From the NCBI GenBank assembly GCA_039621445.1, contig CP154956.1:34507437-34571436 (forward strand): a stretch of DNA of 64,000 nucleotides, in the 5' to 3' direction. The DNA is from Euglena gracilis (lineage: Eukaryota; Euglenida; Euglenophyceae; Euglenales). The notes under the pieces were generated by a model. The model was given only the letters and a program-made list of their open reading frames with translations. It was not told the origin of the DNA and made no database searches. Below are positions 20,180 to 29,520 of the stretch, piece by piece (positions within the stretch are counted from its first letter, which is position 1; each line of letters starts with the position of its first letter). The translations under genes and the position numbers were made by a program.

Positions 20180-21340
20180 CAGCCAAGATCAGGTTACAGG
20201 CTGCTTGGAGGTCATCATGAACGCCTTCGAGGACATACTGGCCACTGCACTGAACCCACAACAGCGGACACAAGCGTCGCTGCCCCTATCCGGCGGGGGT
20301 TGCGGCCTCCGCGTCCCGTCCTGCACTCAGCCCGCAGCCAGGATCTCCTGCCTTGCAGACTTCTACTCAGACGGGGCCAGGCGCGTGGGTGTGCCCGACT
20401 ACGCATCCGGCCTGCAGCTACCCCTGGTCGCGCCCGTCCTTGACGACCTCCGGGGCGGGCTAGGAGCCAACCATGCCACGGTCACCACCTTCCTCCACAA
20501 CCCACAACGACTCGCCTCCGCGGACCAAGAACCCCGGAGGCAAAAGTGGTGGAACCACGAGCTGGGCAAAAAGGCGATGGATGGCCTTGTGGACCAGGCC
20601 CGGCCCCGCGACCAGAACCGCCTCCTTGAACAAGCCACGGGGTTCGGACACGGGTGGATGGCGGCCACCCCTTTCAACAACTCCCACACCACCTTCTCTA
20701 GCGAGGAGTACACCTTGGGACTGAAGTGGTGGTTAGGGCTTCCGGTGCTGGAGGACGTCAGCCAGCCGTGCACACGGTGCGGCCATGTTCTGGACCAGGA
20801 AGGCGACCACCTGCTTTGCTGCCGCAGGAACAACTTCTCAGCCTGGCACAACGATGTTCAGGACGCTCTGCTTCAAACCTTGTCCAACAGCGGTCACCGG
20901 GAGCAGAAGGAAGTTTCCCTGCCAACGGCCCGAGACAGTCACCTACGCCCGGCGGACATCCTGCTGGACTGCTGGTCCGAGGGGAAGCCGACGGCGCTGG
21001 ACTTTACCGTCTGCCACGGATGGCAAGCGGCAGAACACACAGCGACCCGCGAACGCTGGAGATCCTTCCTGAAGAGGAGGGAGGACGCCAAAAAGCAGAA
21101 ATACAACGTGCCATGTCAGCAAGCAGGGTGGGGCTTCACACCTTTCGCCCTCGGGAGATGGGGTGGCATGGGACCGGAAACAGCCAAGACACTGAGCAGA
21201 GTGGCCAAACGCGCATCGTCCTGGCAACAGGGCGCTGAGCGCGAAACCAAGCAAGCGGAAATCTACCAAAATGTGGCCATCGCCTTGCTACGAGAGGTGT
21301 TCCACCTTACACCCCAAGCACGTCCTCCGTTAACCACGGG
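20180..21340 (+). pseudogene. C-terminal half of a non-LTR retroelement polyprotein (thumb, CCHC finger, RLE endonuclease)
   Basis: The frame (open 20148-21731) reads the end of the RT thumb (MNAFEDILATALN), a linker, the finger CTRC...GDHLLCC near 20775-20825, then RPADILLDCW and TALDFTVCHGW, the core of the restriction-like endonuclease. A helical tail ends near LREVFHL. It is homologous throughout to the pieces at 239-2565, which supports reading those as one rearranged element. The frame is intact, so the insertion is probably young, but it lacks the RT palm. The last 130 codons translate a CA repeat and untranslated sequence. Confidence 0.82.
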
Positions 21341-21352
21341 AGGAGGTATGCC

Positions 21353-21445
21353 AAAAAAAAACCCACACACACAACACAACCACACACCCACACCCACACA
21401 CGCACACAAACCCACACCCACACACGCACACACACACACCAACAC
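21353..21445. repeat. CA-rich microsatellite
   Basis: Alternating CACACA and CACACCCA units downstream of the endonuclease region of the inserted non-LTR element. Probably part of its 3' untranslated region. Confidence 0.9.
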
Positions 21446-21719
21446 ACCACAACCATCCGCCCGCCCTCCCCGCGCCAAGCAGGCCTCACCCCAACCGTCA
21501 GCCACCCCAGCCGTCAGCCACTCCAGCCGTCCCTCTGCGCCTTACATTGAAGATGGGCCTTGCCCGTTTTCCTCCTGCCCTGCCCTGCACCACCTGTATA
21601 TACTTTTAACCTCCTCCGGACCTTCAAACCCAGTAGGCTGTGCCACTGGTCGGTGTATTCGGTTCGCCCCACCACCGTCGACGGGTATGGCACATCTGTC
21701 GATCAAGGATCGGGTGATT

Positions 21720-22306
21720 CGCGCACAATGAAAGGCAAAGAAAACATCACGCCCGCCAGCTATGTGTGGAGAAGGACAATGTATTCGAGGTGGTGGCCGG
21801 CAGAGAAAAGTAGCGTGCACCCTGGCTGCCACGTCTTCCCAGCCAGGGTGGGACAGGTCGTGGCGGGAGAGGGGGTCAGCCGGTTGGAGTGCTGATGGGC
21901 ACCACATGAGGTGGACCTGGGTTGGGAAGGAACGAAGATGGTTTAGTATTCGGCGGAGAGTTCGGCAAATATGGTTATTGGCAAGGGCTGGGCAGAAGTG
22001 TGTGAGGAGGAAGAGGGCGGCTTTGTTATCACCGATGATGGTGACAGAAGCCCAGCGGAGGTGGGTGGCCAAACGGATGGCAAATTCCATGCCGAGTAGT
22101 TCCGCCCCTTGTTGAGATGTGGAGGGTAGGTGGTATCGTTGTATGCGACTGCCAAGTGTGGGTGAGAATAGGCCGACTTGGCAGATGTCCTTTTTGTGGG
22201 AGGCATACACACAGAGGATGTGGTTAAACAGAGGGGGAGGGATGCGTGTTGGGGATAACCAGGGGTTAAGCCCCTGGAGAAATAAATGTAAGAGAGCCCG
22301 CTTCAT
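21720..22306 (-). pseudogene. RNase H of the YR element
   Basis: Key parts: QVGLFSPTLG (first strand), QQGAELLGMEFAIRLA (catalytic Glu helix), SVTIIGDNKAALF (Asp), and LMWCPSALQPADPLSRH at the end of the fold (near 21850). This matches RNase H of tyrosine-recombinase elements. It starts in a different frame from the end of the RT. It is the last domain of the element; about 130 bp later comes the left terminal repeat. Confidence 0.8.
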
Positions 22307-22424
22307 TTTTGGGAAGGCGTGATTCAGTCGTGGTGAAGACTAGCGAGTAAGGTACCAGCTGCGCAGGAGGAGGTTTGCGCCTTTGTGGGGTCGGGCAAAC
22401 CACAGAAAATAACCTGTCAGTTGG

Positions 22425-23340
22425 TCAAACATTTTTGGGAAGGTGGGAATGGAGGAGCAGAGGAAGGCCAAGGCAAGAGCGCGAGTGACAGTGGTGGGGG
22501 TGTTGCTGATGGCCCTCATGCAGAAGTCGATGTTCTTGCCCAGCCACCGGATGTGTTGGGTGGGTGTGAGTGTGGATTTTTTTAGGGATAATCAGGTTTT
22601 GTGCGGTCAGGAAGCGGGTGATGTGTTGTGTGATGGCTCCACAAAAGTCCGGGGAGGTGGAGACGAGGAGCAGGTCATCGTAATAGGTGAAATACCAATA
22701 TGGGGCGGGACGGAGGTGTGGGTGAAAGAAGGAAGAGGTGGCTTGATCGATGAGGTGGAGTAAAGTGTGTTGTGCTAGGATAGGGGATAAGTTCCAACCG
22801 AATGGGAGGCATGGGAATCTCAGCGACTGGTAGCGAAACTTGTCCCTAGCCGAGGCGGGCAGTTGCAAACTCCAAAAGTAGTTTTGCAGGTCCAGTGCAG
22901 TTGCCCATAATGCTCCTGGGGGGTGGCTGCCCATTAGTTGTGCGAGGTCAAGGATGTTGGGTAGGGGCAGCTTTGGGGTAGGCTTGGAGAAGTTATTTAC
23001 CCAACGTAAGTCAGCGATGAAGGAGACTTTTTCGCTGTTTTTGGGGATGACAAATGCGGATAGGTTGTTCTGTTGCAAAACCGGGTGGTGGGAAGGGGAG
23101 CTTGGGAGTAGTAGATTGTCACGCCGGAGGGCGCGGATGAGTGTGGCAGTAACAGTCCGAGGCGGCCGTTGTAGGTCGGCAGGCGGTGTGGTGAAGGTTA
23201 TTTGTTGTTGAAGTTCTGGGGAGACGTATGCGTTCCAGATGTGCAGCGGGATAGTATAGTGTCCTCGAGGTCCAAGACCCCGCGCGGCGAGCTCGTGTGT
23301 AGGTGGTGATTGATGTAGGGAGTCGTTGTAGTACTTGATG
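22425..23340 (-). pseudogene. Reverse transcriptase of the YR element
   Basis: The frame from 23078 gives RT blocks NLSAFVIPKNSEKVSFIADL, the palm motif ATALDLQNYFWSLQLP, the FPCLPFGWNLSP loop and the catalytic FTYYDDLLLVS (about 22671-22693). The preceding 260 bp (to about 23340) extend the N-terminal fingers in another frame. The YYDD box and loop are like those of DIRS-class RTs. The frame ends near 22425 with a repeat-like HTHTHP tail, where it shifts into the RNase H frame. Confidence 0.8.
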
Positions 23341-23499
23341 GTGAGGAGTAGTAGCTAGTTAATGGAGAGGAGGCTCAAGAGGAGGTCCCACAGTTGGCCT
23401 CGTGTCACCATGGTCTGTGCATAGGTCAAGAGTGTGGAATGCAGGAGGAGCAGTAACCGGAAGAGGAAGAAGAAATGCCGCCGTGGAATGGGGAAAGGG

Positions 23500-24671
23500 A
23501 GGGGGAGCTTGGAAAGCCGACCGGCTAAACCCCAGAGCATGTTTCGGGTGGGCCAGGCCTTGTTAAGGTCGGGCACGTTTGTGCGGGTGTTCGGGAATTG
23601 GGAGGGTGTGGAGGGAGGGCCAGAGGTCTTGGGGAGCGACAGGGAGGCATTGGACGAGAGTGTCATGTTTACCCGGGGCAAGGTTTGGGAAGGGTAAGTG
23701 CCAGGGTAGTCCTCCGTGTGTGGTGTGGAGGTTACACCCAATGTAGTGTCGCGCTTGCTTGGTGTTGGTCCATCTACACCATGCCATAGTGCTTTCCATT
23801 GGAATATCTGAGAGGAACATAAGCCTGGCTGCAGTACGGCGGATGATGTAGAGGTGGGTGGTGGCTTGGAGACGTGTGCAAAGAGTCTTTGTAATTGTAG
23901 TTGTAAGCCACGGGAGTACAGAAGGGGGTATCTGCTTGTTGAGCAGGGTGGATGGAGCACAGGTGGAGGAACCAGATGAGTAGAGGGGGGAGAGGGGTCT
24001 GGCTGTGGTAGGGTTTGATGGCGGTCGAAGCTTGGCGGCCTGGTACTGGAGTGCGGCTCCCCCTGTGGTGTACTGTAAAGAGATGGGGGTGAGAGAGCAG
24101 GCTTCGGAAATACGGAGACCGAAGGCCAACGCCAGGAGGGTGATGCCCAAGGGGAGGAGGTCCTGTTGGTCCAGGCGACAAAAGTGGGAGAGGAGGAGTG
24201 GTCCGGTTGTAGCCAAGTGAGCGAACGTGGTTGGTGGATCCGGTCCGCAGCGGAGGCGTAGTGCCAAACGTAGGGGTGGACCGGGATGCTGATACGTTGG
24301 AAGTTGCAGCACGCCTGAATAGCGGACAATGTGGAGCGGATGGTTGAGGAGGCTGCACCCTCTGCCGTGGCTTGACGGATGAAGTTCTCGACCAAAATAT
24401 GTGGAGCGGCCTCATCAGGTTGACCAGTGAGAAAGGTGAGGAAGGATTGGAGGCGTGAGGAGTACGTGACCAGTGTGTTTGGTGCCCAGTGCCAAAGGAG
24501 GGCTGTATCTGGGGAAGGAGTGCATGAGAGGCGGTGCTGGGTGATGGTGGAGAGAAACTCCCGAATGGCGGATATAAGTTGTGCGGTGGGTCCGGGGGGT
24601 GTGCAGAGGAGTGGTGCGGCCTGAGGTGGCAAGGGAGGGGAATGGCGTGTCTGGGAGGGGAGGGGTTCCAC
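23500..24671 (-). pseudogene. Tyrosine recombinase of the YR element
   Basis: The N-terminal SAM-like core-binding region is read at 24671-24240 (WAPNTLVTYSSRLQSFLTF, then STIRSTLSAIQACCNF). After a frame change the catalytic part follows: LALAFGLRISEACSLTP with the first catalytic Arg, LYIIRRTAARLMF in the place of the HxxR box (near 23840), and QARHYIGCN with the nucleophilic Tyr at about 23745. Such enzymes insert circular cDNA without target duplication. One frame change, and an apparently imperfect HxxR box, suggest this copy is inactive. Its place upstream of the RT is unusual. Confidence 0.78.
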
Positions 24672-24686
24672 CGGGGTGTCGTGGCG

Positions 24687-25556
24687 TCAGGCGGCATCCT
24701 GCTTTGGGCATTGCCACTGCCAGTGTCGTGTGTTTGGACACTGGTAGCAGGGCTTGGGAGGTGGCGCGCTTGTTGGCCAGAGTGTGCCATCGCGACTTTT
24801 GTAGAACTCCTTTCCTTGGAAGACCACAAAGGTTTGGGTGCCGCGGGCGGTGCAGCGTTCGACCAGTCGCGCTCCAGCGGCCACGGTTTCAGTGAAGGTG
24901 AGGTGAAAAGGCTTTGAGAGGGTAGGGTTGGTGGAGGAGGTGGACGACGGGCGTGGAGGCGGTGTGAAGGTGGATTGGTAAGGAAAGGGGGATGGTTGAG
25001 CGGAGCAGTCGAAAGGGGGAATGTATTCGGATGCGGAGAAATGGTATTTGACCACTGCTGCCCAAAGGCTGGAGACAGTGTCTTCGGGTTGCATGTTCCG
25101 TAGGCTACGGTCAAAGATGGTGAGGAGTTGTTGGATGAGAGGGGCGTGGGGTTTGTGCCTTTGAAAGGCCTGGATGGTTTCGTCGGTCAATGCGGCGGCC
25201 ATTTCATCAGGCGTGAGAGGTTGAGGGGTGGCTGGTTGTGAGGCTTGTTGTTGGAGGCGGAGTGCCGCAATCTCGGCCCGGAGTTGGTCAAGTTCGGAGG
25301 TTTGGAAAGTCCATTGGAGCGTTCCTTGGACCAGGTTCAGGGTAAGTTGGGAGAAGACCTCAAAACCGGATAGGAATTGTAAGGCACACTCAAGATCCGG
25401 GGGTTGCGAGGGATCGGGGAAGAGAGGGGCGTACCATTTCTCAGGCCATGCGGCAGCGCGGAGTTGGAGCTGTGCTTTTGCTCGGGACAAATCTGTTTGG
25501 TTGGCTTGGCTGAGGAAGGAAGTGGCGACGGTGGCCAAGAACTCTCCGAAGGACAC
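24687..25556 (-). CDS. Gag-like protein with zinc knuckle of the YR element
   Basis: After the second 2A-like motif the frame continues about 290 residues: a helical, capsid-like region (FGEFLATVATSFLSQANQ, FEVFSQLTLNLVQG, a possible coiled coil around LDQLRAEIAALRLQQQ), a further helical part, and near the C terminus the zinc knuckle CYQCPNTRHWQWQC (CX2CX4HX4C). CCHC knuckles bind retroelement RNA. The frame stops at 24687, just before the recombinase frame opens. The capsid assignment is from position and helical pattern; the knuckle is clear. Confidence 0.75.
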   Translation of the reverse strand: MSFGEFLATVATSFLSQANQTDLSRAKAQLQLRAAAWPEKWYAPLFPDPSQPPDLECALQFLSGFEVFSQLTLNLVQGTLQWTFQTSELDQLRAEIAALRLQQQASQPATPQPLTPDEMAAALTDETIQAFQRHKPHAPLIQQLLTIFDRSLRNMQPEDTVSSLWAAVVKYHFSASEYIPPFDCSAQPSPFPYQSTFTPPPRPSSTSSTNPTLSKPFHLTFTETVAAGARLVERCTARGTQTFVVFQGKEFYKSRDGTLWPTSAPPPKPCYQCPNTRHWQWQCPKQDAA

Positions 25557-25595
25557 GGGTCCCGGGTTGCTCTCGATGTCCCCGCACTGTAGACA
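25557..25595 (-). other. 2A-like ribosome-skipping motif 2 (CLQCGDIESNPGP)
   Basis: CLQCGDIESNPGP contains the complete canonical core D-I-E-S-N-P-G-P. It follows the methyltransferase-like domain and precedes the zinc-knuckle gag part, in the frame open from 25793 to 24687. With motif 1 it would release the methyltransferase-like domain as an independent protein of about 140-160 residues. Confidence 0.82.
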
Positions 25596-26028
25596 TGGGG
25601 TGCCATGGGGGCCTCTGGTGGGCATGGTGCGGGTGGAGAGTAAGAAGAAGACAATGGGCCAGGGTGGTGGGGGTCGCAGGGTCTTGCCTTCGGTGTGAAA
25701 GCAAGGGATGTCCCGGCGGAGGACGCGGGCGGCGCTGGCGGCCTGCCTGAGTTTGGTGAACCAGGGCTCTGTGGATAAAGGGTGCCACCACAATGGCGTC
25801 GGGGGAGTCCCGCAGAATTTTCTCTGTCACGGCCGGAAAGAGGGAAAATGGTGGGTTGATCCAGAAAAATTGACCCGTCCAGGGTCGGGAGAAGGCGTCC
25901 TGTTGGGCGGTGCAGAAGTTTTTGGCCTGGGTGTTCCAACCTTCGGCGAAGAGGTCAAAAGTCGGGGGGTTGGTGCCAAGTGCGGTGGCGACCAGGTGGA
26001 AAAGGGTGTGATCAAAGCGGTACGTCTG
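25596..26028 (-). pseudogene. Methyltransferase-like (Dam-like) domain of the YR element
   Basis: Just after the first 2A-like motif the frame reads PPTFDLFAEGWNTQA, then DAFSRPWTGQFFWINPPFSLF and DAIVVAP. The order DLFA, DAF, W and NPPF matches the domain of DIRS elements that is related to phage N6-adenine methyltransferases. NPPF is the usual catalytic loop of that family, so this copy keeps the key residues. A one-base frame change near 25780 moves the remainder (EPWFTKL, then a C-terminal strand region) into the next frame, which runs on into the second 2A-like motif. Confidence 0.7.
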
Positions 26029-26067
26029 GGGGCCCGGATTGGGATGAATGTCGCCGGCTGACAGAAG
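26029..26067 (-). other. 2A-like ribosome-skipping motif 1 (LLSAGDIHPNPGP)
   Basis: The encoded LLSAGDIHPNPGP fits the 2A pattern of a Leu-rich lead followed by GD(V/I)xxNPGP. In such peptides the ribosome fails to join Gly and the final Pro and so makes two proteins from one frame. The canonical Glu of DxExNPGP is His here, a change that also occurs in 2A-like sequences of other retroelements as I recall. It lies exactly between the gag-like part and the methyltransferase-like domain. Confidence 0.75.
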
Positions 26068-27150
26068 GATGAGCATTTTTTGGGATTGCGCTTCCGGCGC
26101 CGAGAGTAGCGTACCGATGCCTGGGAAGTGAGCGACGTACCACTGTGGAGTGGACGGGCGTGTTATTTTTTGGCCTTTTGGGTGGGGCAGGGCACAAGAC
26201 AAGTAGAGGGTCATGTCATCTAGAGAGTTCAAGGAGCTTGCTGCTGCTGGCAGGAGGGGTGAGCCCGGGGGGGATAGAGAATGTAGCCACTGTAGAAGGA
26301 AATTGGTGGGCGAACCCCTGTCAGGGCCAAAGTTGGGGAGGAGTTTTCTCAGTGTTTGCATTTCTTCGTCACACAATGCAAGGGGGCCCAAACCCAGTGA
26401 GGGGGGGGGGGCCAAAGAGGGGGGGGAGGGGGGGGGGACCAACATTTGGGGGGGGCTGGGGCTTTTTTGGCTCACCCTATCTGGCTCCTTCTGCTGGAAA
26501 TGAGCTTTAAGCTGCTCATAGGCTGCAAGGGGAATTTGGATTCCCCCAATGGCGATGGAGGGTGGGGGTGGTTGGGGATTTGGGGAGAAAGAGTCCAAAA
26601 CGCCCCCACCTACCACCAGCCCCGCCACAGGGGCCCATTGGGCCACAGGGGCGGGGGGGGGGCAAGGGGCAATGTAAATGGAATTTGGTGGGGTAGGGGT
26701 TGGTGTGGGAAGATTTCTTGCTGCAGTGTCTGCAGCACCTGGGTTACAGGAACCACAGGGGGGGGCAGGACAGGGGGGGGGGCAAGGGCGTGGCGCAAAG
26801 GGGCGGGAGGGAAAGTACCGAGGTGTCGGCCAGTTTGGCTTAGGAACCCTTCTGTTCTCCATCTTCTTGGATTCTTCGGTCAATGCCCAAATGGGCTTGG
26901 CTTCCTGGCAATTTTTGCTCTTGTCCCTTGCTTCTGCCTTGTTCATCTTGGAAACCTTTTTCTGCAGATTTGGCTGCTCAATGTCCATTTGTTTCCTGGG
27001 CTTGTCTTTAATCTTGTCTGCAACGTTCAACTTGACCTTGACCGGGGGCTGCAGCACCTTGGAGCTTTGTTGTCTGCGAATTCGTCGTCGTTTGGACCTT
27101 GTGTTCTTTTGTTTCTGTTCCTCAATCACCTCGTCCATGGTCATTTCCAA
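26068..27150 (-). CDS. N-terminal gag-like region of the YR element
   Basis: The frame opens at ATG 27150 (MEMTMDEVIEEQKQK) with a strongly basic N terminus (KRRRIRRQQ). A Lys/Glu-rich helical part and a long Pro-rich tract follow. Near the end comes a more globular segment (CDEEMQTLRKLLPNFG, then FPGIGTLLSAP). It runs without a stop into the 2A-like motif at 26029-26067. Basic and proline-rich composition and first position suggest an RNA-binding structural protein; no family motif is visible. If the 2A-like motif works, this would be released as a separate product of about 360 residues. Confidence 0.55.
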
Positions 27151-27218
27151 AACTGAATTGGTCGACTCGGTGGGTACCCGTCCACTGTCTCGGGCGTTGC
27201 TGGCCTCTTCTCAGCCAT

Positions 27219-27322
27219 GTGTGCCTTTCTTTTGTTTTGAAACTGTGGAGGGTAGCCAGTGAGGGAAGCCTGCCCTGATGCCTAATAACATTGGCGCGAA
27301 TCTGTCCATCAAGGATCAGGTG
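27219..27322. repeat. Right direct terminal repeat of the YR element
   Basis: Matches the split left copy (20076-20164 plus 21701-21716). It lies about 70 bp upstream of the element's first ATG (27150, minus strand). Sequence beyond 27322 differs from that after 21716, which fixes the outer or inner edge of the repeat. Confidence 0.78.
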
Positions 27323-27465
27323 CTTTTTGTTGCCGGAGTTGGCTGTTTCCTAATTCTGCACTTTCTGAGTGTCTATTTTTTTCGCATAATACATGGCGGA
27401 CAATTGAAAGCCCCTGGTGGGGTCAAGTATCCAAGTCAAGAATTCAACTATCGTCGAACCCACTT

Positions 27466-27870
27466 GCAAGTCCTGCTGGTGCAGGCGGAAGAGGCAGAAG
27501 TCCTGCTGGTGCAGGCGGAAGAAGGCAGAAGTCCTGCTGGTGCAGGCGGAAGAAGGCAGAAGCCCTGCTGGTGCAGGCAGCTTTATTCAAGTTACAAGGC
27601 CCTTTGGTGTTACTGCAGGAGCTCATCATGCTGTCTATGGCCGGTGTGGCCTTTATGGCTTATCTGGTTTCTTTGGGCCTGAAAAGGCTCCCACCAACCC
27701 TTCTGGGCCTGAAAAGGCCCCCCCAGCCACTGGGCCTGAAAGGGCCCCCCCAGCCACTGGGCCTGAAAAGGCCCCCACCAACCCTTCTGGGCCTGAAAAG
27801 GCCCCCCCCAGCCACTGGGCCTGCAAAGGCCCCCCCAGCCACTGGGCCTGCAAAGGCCCCCCCCAATGGT
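27466..27870. repeat. Two minisatellites within the gag-like fragment
   Basis: At about 27466-27575 a 30-bp unit (GTCCTGCTGGTGCAGGCGGA) is repeated about four times. At about 27676-27870 units of about 27 bp (GGGCCTGAAAAGGCCCCCCC-type, with CAGCCACT or CAACCCTT) are repeated about seven times. Single units recur up to about 28570. Unit lengths are mostly multiples of three, so frames tend to be kept. Confidence 0.85.
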
Positions 27871-28890
27871 CAACCCCCCAATCACTGCAAACCCACCCCT
27901 TCTATCATGCCCAAACACTGCAAACCCATCATGCGTACAACCATTCTTTGGGTCTCCAAAGGTCACCCATCATCAACCTCTCCATTTGCATGCAGGGAAA
28001 CCTTCTGGTGCTGACATTTTCCCCAACCAACCCCCCCAGATTGCTTTCAAACATTGTCCTCCATCCTTACCCCTGTCATCTCACACCACGCATTAGACAT
28101 CTTTTCACAGTTTTGGTTTTCATTGCCAGACTCAGGGCCAGTGGCTGCACCAACATCTGTTGTAAACCCCCCACTGCCACATGGAACCTGTTTGCATTCC
28201 TTCTCTGTGCATTCTCTTTTGCTTTGTTTGCTTTGTTTGACGGTGCCAGTGAAAACCTGTGTCCTGAAGGAAAACTCCTTTCACCTGATGATACCTTTTG
28301 CAGCAATTTTGACTTGACATTGAAAAACATTTTGCCACCTCAACCCCTCAGTGACACTGTTTTTACCCCAGTGTCCTTCAAAGTCACTGGGCCTGCAAAG
28401 GCCCCCCTGTGACATCATTTCGGTCTGTTGCACCATTTTGCCCCGTGGCCTGCAAAGGCCCTGGGCCTGCAAAGGCCCCCCCCCCCTGTGACACCCTTTG
28501 GTCCTGTAGCAGCAAATTGTCCCAGTGGCCTGCAAAGGCCATGGGCCTGCAAAGGCCCCCCCTGACACCAATTTTGCTCTCAGCCTGAAAAGCCCCCGAC
28601 AAACTGGCAAACCATGTTCCTCCACATTTTGGCCTGCAACAGTGGCCCCCCAGCCAGACAGCACACCCACTTTTTGGTCTGCAACAGTGGCCCCCCAGCC
28701 AGCCACTCCCGCTAGATTCTGCTGGCCTGCAACCTTCCCACCGCAGCAAAATGAACTTGACCACCCCCAGGTTCGTCCGAAATTTGAACGCCAAAGGAAA
28801 ACGATAAGCTGGCCCGAACGCATGCCCACCATGACTCACCAAAACCCCAGCACTTTCACACGTCACCACGGTCGCTTGGGACGCGGAGAA

Positions 28891-28932
28891 GGAATTTTAT
28901 CCTGTGGTGACATTCAGCCCAACCCGGGCCCC
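28891..28932 (+). other. 2A-like ribosome-skipping motif 3 (GILSCGDIQPNPGP)
   Basis: GILSCGDIQPNPGP has the GDIxxNPGP core of 2A-like peptides, with Gln in place of the canonical Glu. It is in frame in the fragment upstream of gypsy copy B. It is independent of, and opposite in strand to, the two motifs in the YR element. Confidence 0.7.
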
Positions 28933-29098
28933 ACAGCACCACCACAGACTGAAATCGACTTCAGCGAGGATCCGGCGAGGGCTGTCGGCTTCCTGATGGC
29001 AACTGCCTCGGTCCCACCCACCCTGGCCCCACTTTTAGAAACCACTTCGGAAGATGGCCGGAATCTACAACAGCTCCTCCGGGACCTTATTGGGGGAG

Positions 29099-29413
29099 TG
29101 TGTACCAGGCGTATGCTTCTGTCCCCTTCCGTTGAGGAAGTTAGGATGGAAGCAGATCCTATTAGGATCTCCTAATGGGTGCCCCTTCTCTCTCCACAGG
29201 TGGTATTCTTCTTCAAACCTTTTCCTTCCTTTCTATCGGACCGGACTTGGTTATCCAGTCCGTCCTCCCTGCATTGCTATGTGCTTTGCTTCTTGGGAAG
29301 TGGGAAAAGGGATTTTCTGTTACTCTGATTTTCAGTTCCCAAGTAGGTGCGCCAAGGCGAAAGCGAAGGCTTTTGGGAATTGGGAAAGTGGAATTGGGAT
29401 TCAGACGTACACT
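29099..29413 (+). repeat. 5' LTR of Ty3/gypsy copy B
   Basis: Starts TGTGTACCAGG and ends GTACACT directly before the primer-binding site. It is about 5 percent different from the LTRs of copy C by eye, so copy B is the older insertion, as its role as host requires. The length is 315 bp. Confidence 0.88.
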
Positions 29414-29505
29414 TGGTAGCAGATTAGGTCACGATCCTACACATACAGCCCATACAGAAAGAAACGCTATCAAGTATTACACTTGGTAGCAGATTGGTTC
29501 GATCC
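29414..29505 (+). promoter_or_regulatory. Duplicated primer-binding site for initiator-Met tRNA in copy B
   Basis: TGGTAGCAGA at 29414 is the complement of the TCTGCTACCA 3' end found in many initiator methionine tRNAs. A second full site (TGGTAGCAGATTGGTTCGAT at 29484) follows after about 70 bp; the first has an altered continuation (TTAGGTCACG). The second agrees with the single site of copy C. Reverse transcription starts from the tRNA at such sites. Confidence 0.75.
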
Positions 29506-29520
29506 TACGCTGACTGGCAC

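Larger units (their letters stand above)
20165..21693 (+). mobile_element. 5'-truncated non-LTR retroelement inserted in the YR element's terminal repeat
   Basis: The insertion is flanked by the 8-bp duplication ATCTGTCG (20157-20164 and 21694-21701). It begins inside the RT thumb, so it is 5'-truncated as typical of target-primed reverse transcription, and ends about 250 bp after a CA microsatellite. Removing it rejoins the terminal repeat of the host element exactly. No poly(A) tail is visible. Confidence 0.8.
20076..27322 (-). mobile_element. Tyrosine-recombinase retroelement with gag, 2A, methyltransferase-like domain, 2A, gag, YR, RT, RNase H order
   Basis: Direct terminal repeats (20076-20164 plus 21701-21716 on the left, 27219-27322 on the right) bound a minus-strand element of about 5.7 kb once the 1.53-kb insertion is discounted. 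Coding order from the right is gag-like N part, 2A-like motif, methyltransferase-like domain, second 2A-like motif, zinc-knuckle gag part, tyrosine recombinase, RT, RNase H. DIRS and Ngaro place the recombinase last. A recombinase before the RT is known to me from trypanosome VIPER elements. Frame changes occur near 25780 and within the recombinase. Confidence 0.8.
27323..29098 (+). pseudogene. Repeat-rich gag-like fragment with a 2A-like motif
   Basis: Open frames here are dominated by tandem repeats and by GPAKAPP- or GLKRPP-type units, then a Ser/Thr/Pro-rich stretch. The motif GILSCGDIQPNPGP (28891-28932) is followed by a helical segment (ARAVGFLMATASVPPTLAPLL) that resembles the start of the gag part after the second 2A-like motif of the YR element. 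The LTR of gypsy copy B interrupts it at 29099. It is probably the N-terminal region of a related YR element in the opposite orientation. Function is inferred from the motif and position only. Confidence 0.5.
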
